DNA of 64,000 nucleotides from Micromonospora ureilytica. Lineage in GTDB: Bacteria > Actinomycetota > Actinomycetes > Mycobacteriales > Micromonosporaceae. The stretch is taken from NCBI RefSeq assembly GCF_015751765.1, contig NZ_JADOTX010000001.1:6634001-6698000 (forward strand), in the 5' to 3' direction. Shown here piece after piece: positions 61,370-64,000 of this stretch. How positions within the stretch are numbered: the stretch's first letter is position 1; the number at the start of each line of letters is the position of its first letter. The notes under the pieces are model-generated. The model made no database searches, was not told the origin of the DNA, and was given only the letters and a program-made list of their open reading frames with translations. Both the position numbers and the translations under genes were made by a program.

Positions 61370-62266
61370 TCAGTTGGAGTCGAGCAACCAGCGGACCACG
61401 TCGATCTTCTGCGGGAAGACCGTCTCGTCGGCGACGCCCCAGGCCAGCGTGTGCCCGATCGTCCAACCCAGGACCCGTTCCCGGTCGAGCCCCAACTCGG
61501 TGCTGAGCCGGTCCAGCCGGTGCCGGACGGCGGCCGGTGAGTGGCCCAACTCGGGGCCGCGCACCATCGGCACGACAGTGAACTCCCGTTCCCCGGTCAG
61601 CGGCTTCGGGTCGATCACCAGCCACGGCCCTCGGCCGGCGGCGAGCCCGTCGTCGGCGTGCCCGTTGGCGGCGAGGACGTTGCCGGCGTGTAGGTCCTGG
61701 TTGACCAGCACCTGTTCGCCCTGGCTCGACGCCAGACCGCCGAGCAGGTCGAGCGCCGCGTCGAGGAGCCGCCGTTCGTACGGCCGGCCGGCCCGTTCCC
61801 AGGCTCGGGGCATCCGGTCGACCCAGCCGGCGGCCTCCTCGCCCAGCGGGGTGAACGGCGCGGCGGCCGGTCGCCAGAGCCGGGGGAGCAGCTCGGTCAC
61901 CGCGTCCAGCGCTCGGTCCGGCGGAAGGTCGTGCAGGGGAGTCCCGGGTTGACAGCGTTCCACGAGCAGGGCCCGCCGCTCAGGGTCGTGGGCGAGCAGA
62001 CGGATCGCCCCGTCGCCGTCCCAGTGGGCCAACGCGTCAGCCTCGTGCCGGCTCTCCTCGTCGGGGTACTGGAGCTTCAGCACCGCAGCCGTGCCATCGG
62101 GCAGGTCGGCGGGGAGCGCCAGTGAGGCGTACGCGTACCGGTAGGGCGGGCCGAGTCGCAGCGACCACCGTTCGGCGCACTCCGCCAGCCACGTCGGGAG
62201 AGCGGTCAGCCAGGCGCGGCCGGCGGGTGATCCGCGTACCCAGTCGAGCCCTTCGGGTAGATCCAT
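61370..62266 (-). CDS. aminoglycoside/hydroxyurea phosphotransferase family kinase (APH(6)-like)
   Basis: 298 residues of the APH kinase fold. ALPADLPDGTAAVLKLQYPDEE holds the ATP-binding Lys; VLVNQDLHAGNVL is the catalytic loop, with Asn in place of the usual first His of HxDxxxxN; WLVIDPKPLTGEREF is the metal-binding loop typical of the streptomycin 6-kinase group. It may confer resistance or phosphorylate an unknown metabolite. The ATG follows AGGAGGGCCGG. Many actinobacteria carry such genes without resistance. Confidence 0.85.
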   Translation of the reverse strand: MDLPEGLDWVRGSPAGRAWLTALPTWLAECAERWSLRLGPPYRYAYASLALPADLPDGTAAVLKLQYPDEESRHEADALAHWDGDGAIRLLAHDPERRALLVERCQPGTPLHDLPPDRALDAVTELLPRLWRPAAAPFTPLGEEAAGWVDRMPRAWERAGRPYERRLLDAALDLLGGLASSQGEQVLVNQDLHAGNVLAANGHADDGLAAGRGPWLVIDPKPLTGEREFTVVPMVRGPELGHSPAAVRHRLDRLSTELGLDRERVLGWTIGHTLAWGVADETVFPQKIDVVRWLLDSN

Positions 62267-62361
62267 CCGGCCCTCCTGAGTCGTGCGATTCGTGCCGGCG
62301 CCCAACACTTCAGCCGGGTCACGGCGTTCCCACACCGGTCCACAGTGGCTAGCGTGAACGG

Positions 62362-63213
62362 GTGCAGATTGGCGTGAACGTACCGAACTTCGCCCCGGGT
62401 ACCGACCCCGACGTGCTGCGGCAATGGGCGCAGACGGTCGAGGGTCTCGGCTTCGACCTGCTGATGGTCTCCGACCACATCGCGGTGACTCCGGACGTGG
62501 CCGAGCAGTATCCGGCGCCGTTCTACGAGCCGTTCACCACGCTGTCGTGGCTGGCCGGGGTGACCAGCCGGGTCCGGCTGGGCACCACGGTGCTCATCGT
62601 CCCGTACCGGCACCCGCTGCTCACCGCCCGGATGGCGGCGAACCTCAACCGGCTCAGCGGCGGCCGGCTCGTCCTCGGTGTCGGCGTCGGCTGGGCCCGG
62701 CAGGAGTTCGAGGCGCTCGGCGTGCCGTTCCGGCGGCGCGGTGCGCTGACCGACGAGTACCTGCACGCCATGCGTGCGGCCTGGCAGAACACCGAGGACT
62801 ACGACACGGACGCGATCCCGATCTGGGTGGGCGGCAACAGCGAGGCCGGCATGCGCCGCGCGGTGCTGCTCGGTGACGCCTGGCACCCGCTGCGGGTCAC
62901 GCCCGGACGGCTGGCCGAGGCGGTCGGACGGCTGACGGCCATCGCCGAAGACCTCGGTCGCCCGGTGCCCGCGTTGGTACCGCGGATCGCGCTCCAGGAG
63001 ACCCGTGAGCCGGTCACCGACCCGGACCGGCTCACCGGCGTCGGCACCATCGATCAGATCGTCGCCGACCTCGACCAGCTTCGTGCGCTCGGCGCGGAGA
63101 CGGTGGTGCTGGACCCGTTCAACGGCGACCTGACCGAGATCCGCCAGCCCGAACGTGCCTGGCGGACCCTTGCGGCCGTGGCCGCACACCACAAATCCCA
63201 GGAGGACCGATGA
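62362..63213 (+). CDS. LLM-class F420-dependent oxidoreductase
   Basis: 283 residues of the luciferase-like monooxygenase TIM barrel. VNVPNFAPGTDPDVLRQWAQTVEGLGFDLLMVSDH opens the fold; LGTTVLIVPYRHPLLTARMAANLNRLSGGRLVLGVGVGW is the cofactor segment (in two parts), and PIWVGGNSEAGMRRAV follows. Actinobacterial members use deazaflavin F420. Substrate unknown. TAGCGT ends 6 bases before the GTG, with no ribosome-binding site, so it may be leaderless. The stop overlaps the deaminase ATG. Confidence 0.9.
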   Translation: MQIGVNVPNFAPGTDPDVLRQWAQTVEGLGFDLLMVSDHIAVTPDVAEQYPAPFYEPFTTLSWLAGVTSRVRLGTTVLIVPYRHPLLTARMAANLNRLSGGRLVLGVGVGWARQEFEALGVPFRRRGALTDEYLHAMRAAWQNTEDYDTDAIPIWVGGNSEAGMRRAVLLGDAWHPLRVTPGRLAEAVGRLTAIAEDLGRPVPALVPRIALQETREPVTDPDRLTGVGTIDQIVADLDQLRALGAETVVLDPFNGDLTEIRQPERAWRTLAAVAAHHKSQEDR

Positions 63214-63635
63214 CCCCCGACGACGAGAAGTTTCTCCGCCACGCAGTGGAGATCGCCAGCCGGGCAGGGGCTTCCGGCGAACGGCCGTTCGGCTCGTTGC
63301 TTGTCGACGCGGCCGGCGTCGTCCTGATCGAGGACCACAACACAGTGGTCTCCGACGTGGACATCAGCGCGCATCCGGAGTTGAAGTTGGCCCGCTGGGC
63401 GGCTCGGGAGTTGTCTCCCGAGGTGGCCGCCGGCACGACCATGTTCACCAGTTGCCAGCCGTGCGCGATGTGCGCGACGGCGATCGACCGGTCCGGCCTC
63501 GGGCGGGTGGTGTACGCCCTGTCCAGCGAGCAGTTCGAGGAGGTCAAGCCGGCGACCCCGCCGCTGCCGCCGGTTCGGTACGAGGGGCCGGCGCTGTTCG
63601 ACGAGGCGCGTCAGCCGATCGACAACTACTACTGA
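63210..63635 (+). CDS. nucleoside/nucleobase deaminase (CMP/dCMP-guanine deaminase family)
   Basis: 141 residues. The zinc site is His55-x-Glu57 (SAHPELKLA) with Cys85 and Cys88 (QPCAMCATA); the second position of the HxE motif is Pro instead of the common Ala. RPFGSLLVD and DHNTVVSDVD complete the fold. It removes an amino group from a purine base or nucleoside; the DxxxHPE pattern is closer to guanine/tRNA adenosine deaminases. The ATG overlaps the LLM stop by four bases. Confidence 0.88.
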   Translation: MTPDDEKFLRHAVEIASRAGASGERPFGSLLVDAAGVVLIEDHNTVVSDVDISAHPELKLARWAARELSPEVAAGTTMFTSCQPCAMCATAIDRSGLGRVVYALSSEQFEEVKPATPPLPPVRYEGPALFDEARQPIDNYY

Positions 63636-63689
63636 TCCGAGCCGTCTCGGGGCCCCGGCTGAGCCGATGCCGAGGGCCGTCGCGCGTGC

Positions 63690-64000
63690 TCAGGCGGTGT
63701 TGCGGACGCGTGCGCGCCACAGGTCGTCCTGGGTGCCGGTCTTGTGCCAGAGGTGGGCGACGCCGTCCGGGCCGAGGTCGTCGAGGGGTACGAGGAAGTC
63801 CGTGGACAGCGTTCTGGCGAATTCGTCGACGTCGGTGATCGTTCGGGGAGTGGTGGCGTCGGCGCCCAGCCGGCGCAGTGTCCGGGACAACAGCACCAGG
63901 GTGTGGTCGGCGGTCGGTCGGGCGGCCATGAGCGTGGTGACATACGCCGAGGCGGGGGACGTGGACAGTTCTCGGGAGTGGGCGGCGAAGTCGGCGATGT
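63690..64000 (-). CDS. hypothetical protein, 5' end beyond window
   Basis: The minus-strand frame is open from the window edge to a stop at 63690, giving about 103 C-terminal residues; no start is needed at the internal ATG (63929). The visible part is helical and polar (ITDVDEFARTLSTDFLVPLDDLGPDGVAHLWHK). No family recognised. It converges on the deaminase gene. Confidence 0.6.
   Translation of the reverse strand, partial: IADFAAHSRELSTSPASAYVTTLMAARPTADHTLVLLSRTLRRLGADATTPRTITDVDEFARTLSTDFLVPLDDLGPDGVAHLWHKTGTQDDLWRARVRNTA

Overview
This window looks like an ordinary stretch of core chromosome from a high-GC filamentous actinobacterium, most likely of the family Micromonosporaceae (Micromonospora-like). 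The evidence is very high GC, many GTG/TTG starts, GTGA/ATGA gene overlaps, a WhiB1 regulator, SigR/RsrA, ribosomal protein bL37, nickel superoxide dismutase with its SodX protease, an XRE-DUF397 pair, an F420-type (LLM) oxidoreductase and a giant SCO7613-type membrane protein. I see no tRNA or rRNA gene, transposase, prophage, CRISPR array or biosynthetic gene cluster. I also see no clearly novel defence or mobile system; the interest lies mainly in regulatory DNA.

Layout. 1-3 kb: end of an alpha/beta hydrolase, then sigR-rsrA (thiol-oxidative stress) with a SigR-type promoter and a possible long SigR isoform, bL37, a biotinyl/lipoyl carrier protein and a GNAT. 3-10 kb: TetR/MFS divergent pair, TPR protein, SIS-domain sugar-phosphate protein, PdtaS-like sensor kinase. 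10-16 kb: GT39-like membrane glycosyltransferase, then an assimilatory sulfate reduction operon (Cys-containing leader peptide, sulfite reductase, zinc-ribbon protein, APS/PAPS reductase, sirohydrochlorin chelatase), then whiB1 with a candidate Crp site. 16-25 kb: lipid kinase, anti-sigma kinase, NiSOD/SodX, malic enzyme, quinone-oxidoreductase-like MDR, lipoprotein hydrolase, aldo/keto reductase with a MerR regulator. 25-33 kb: ackA-pta, a G-rich tandem repeat, the Kgd/SucA 2-oxoglutarate enzyme. 33-38 kb: ABC-2 exporter, thioesterase-like protein, ornithine-lipid genes (olsB-olsA type), DUF4097-PadR operon. 38-43 kb: PhoP-like two-component system followed by an HtrA-type protease. 43-54 kb: BON protein, GT4, Ser/Thr kinase, patatin plus acyltransferase, CutA, SCO7613 protein, fatty acid desaturase. 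54-57 kb: FHA protein, arginine/ornithine catabolism (ddaH-rocD). 57-60 kb: a three-gene operon of lineage-specific small/membrane proteins divergent from XRE-DUF397. 60-64 kb: Nei-type glycosylase, APH(6)-like kinase, LLM oxidoreductase, nucleoside deaminase, and a truncated gene at the edge.

How genes work together. The sulfur operon supplies sulfide, and the chelatase supplies siroheme for its sulfite reductase; the leader peptide probably senses cysteine. SigR-RsrA is a redox-switched pair. The PhoP-like regulator appears to control both its own operon and the adjacent HtrA protease through matching arrays of four 11-bp-phased repeats. This is the strongest new observation in the window. 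A second recurring theme is leaderless transcription: several starts sit 6-7 nt after a -10-like hexamer. A third is a family of intergenic hairpins built on GATCATGGAGTT, present three times.
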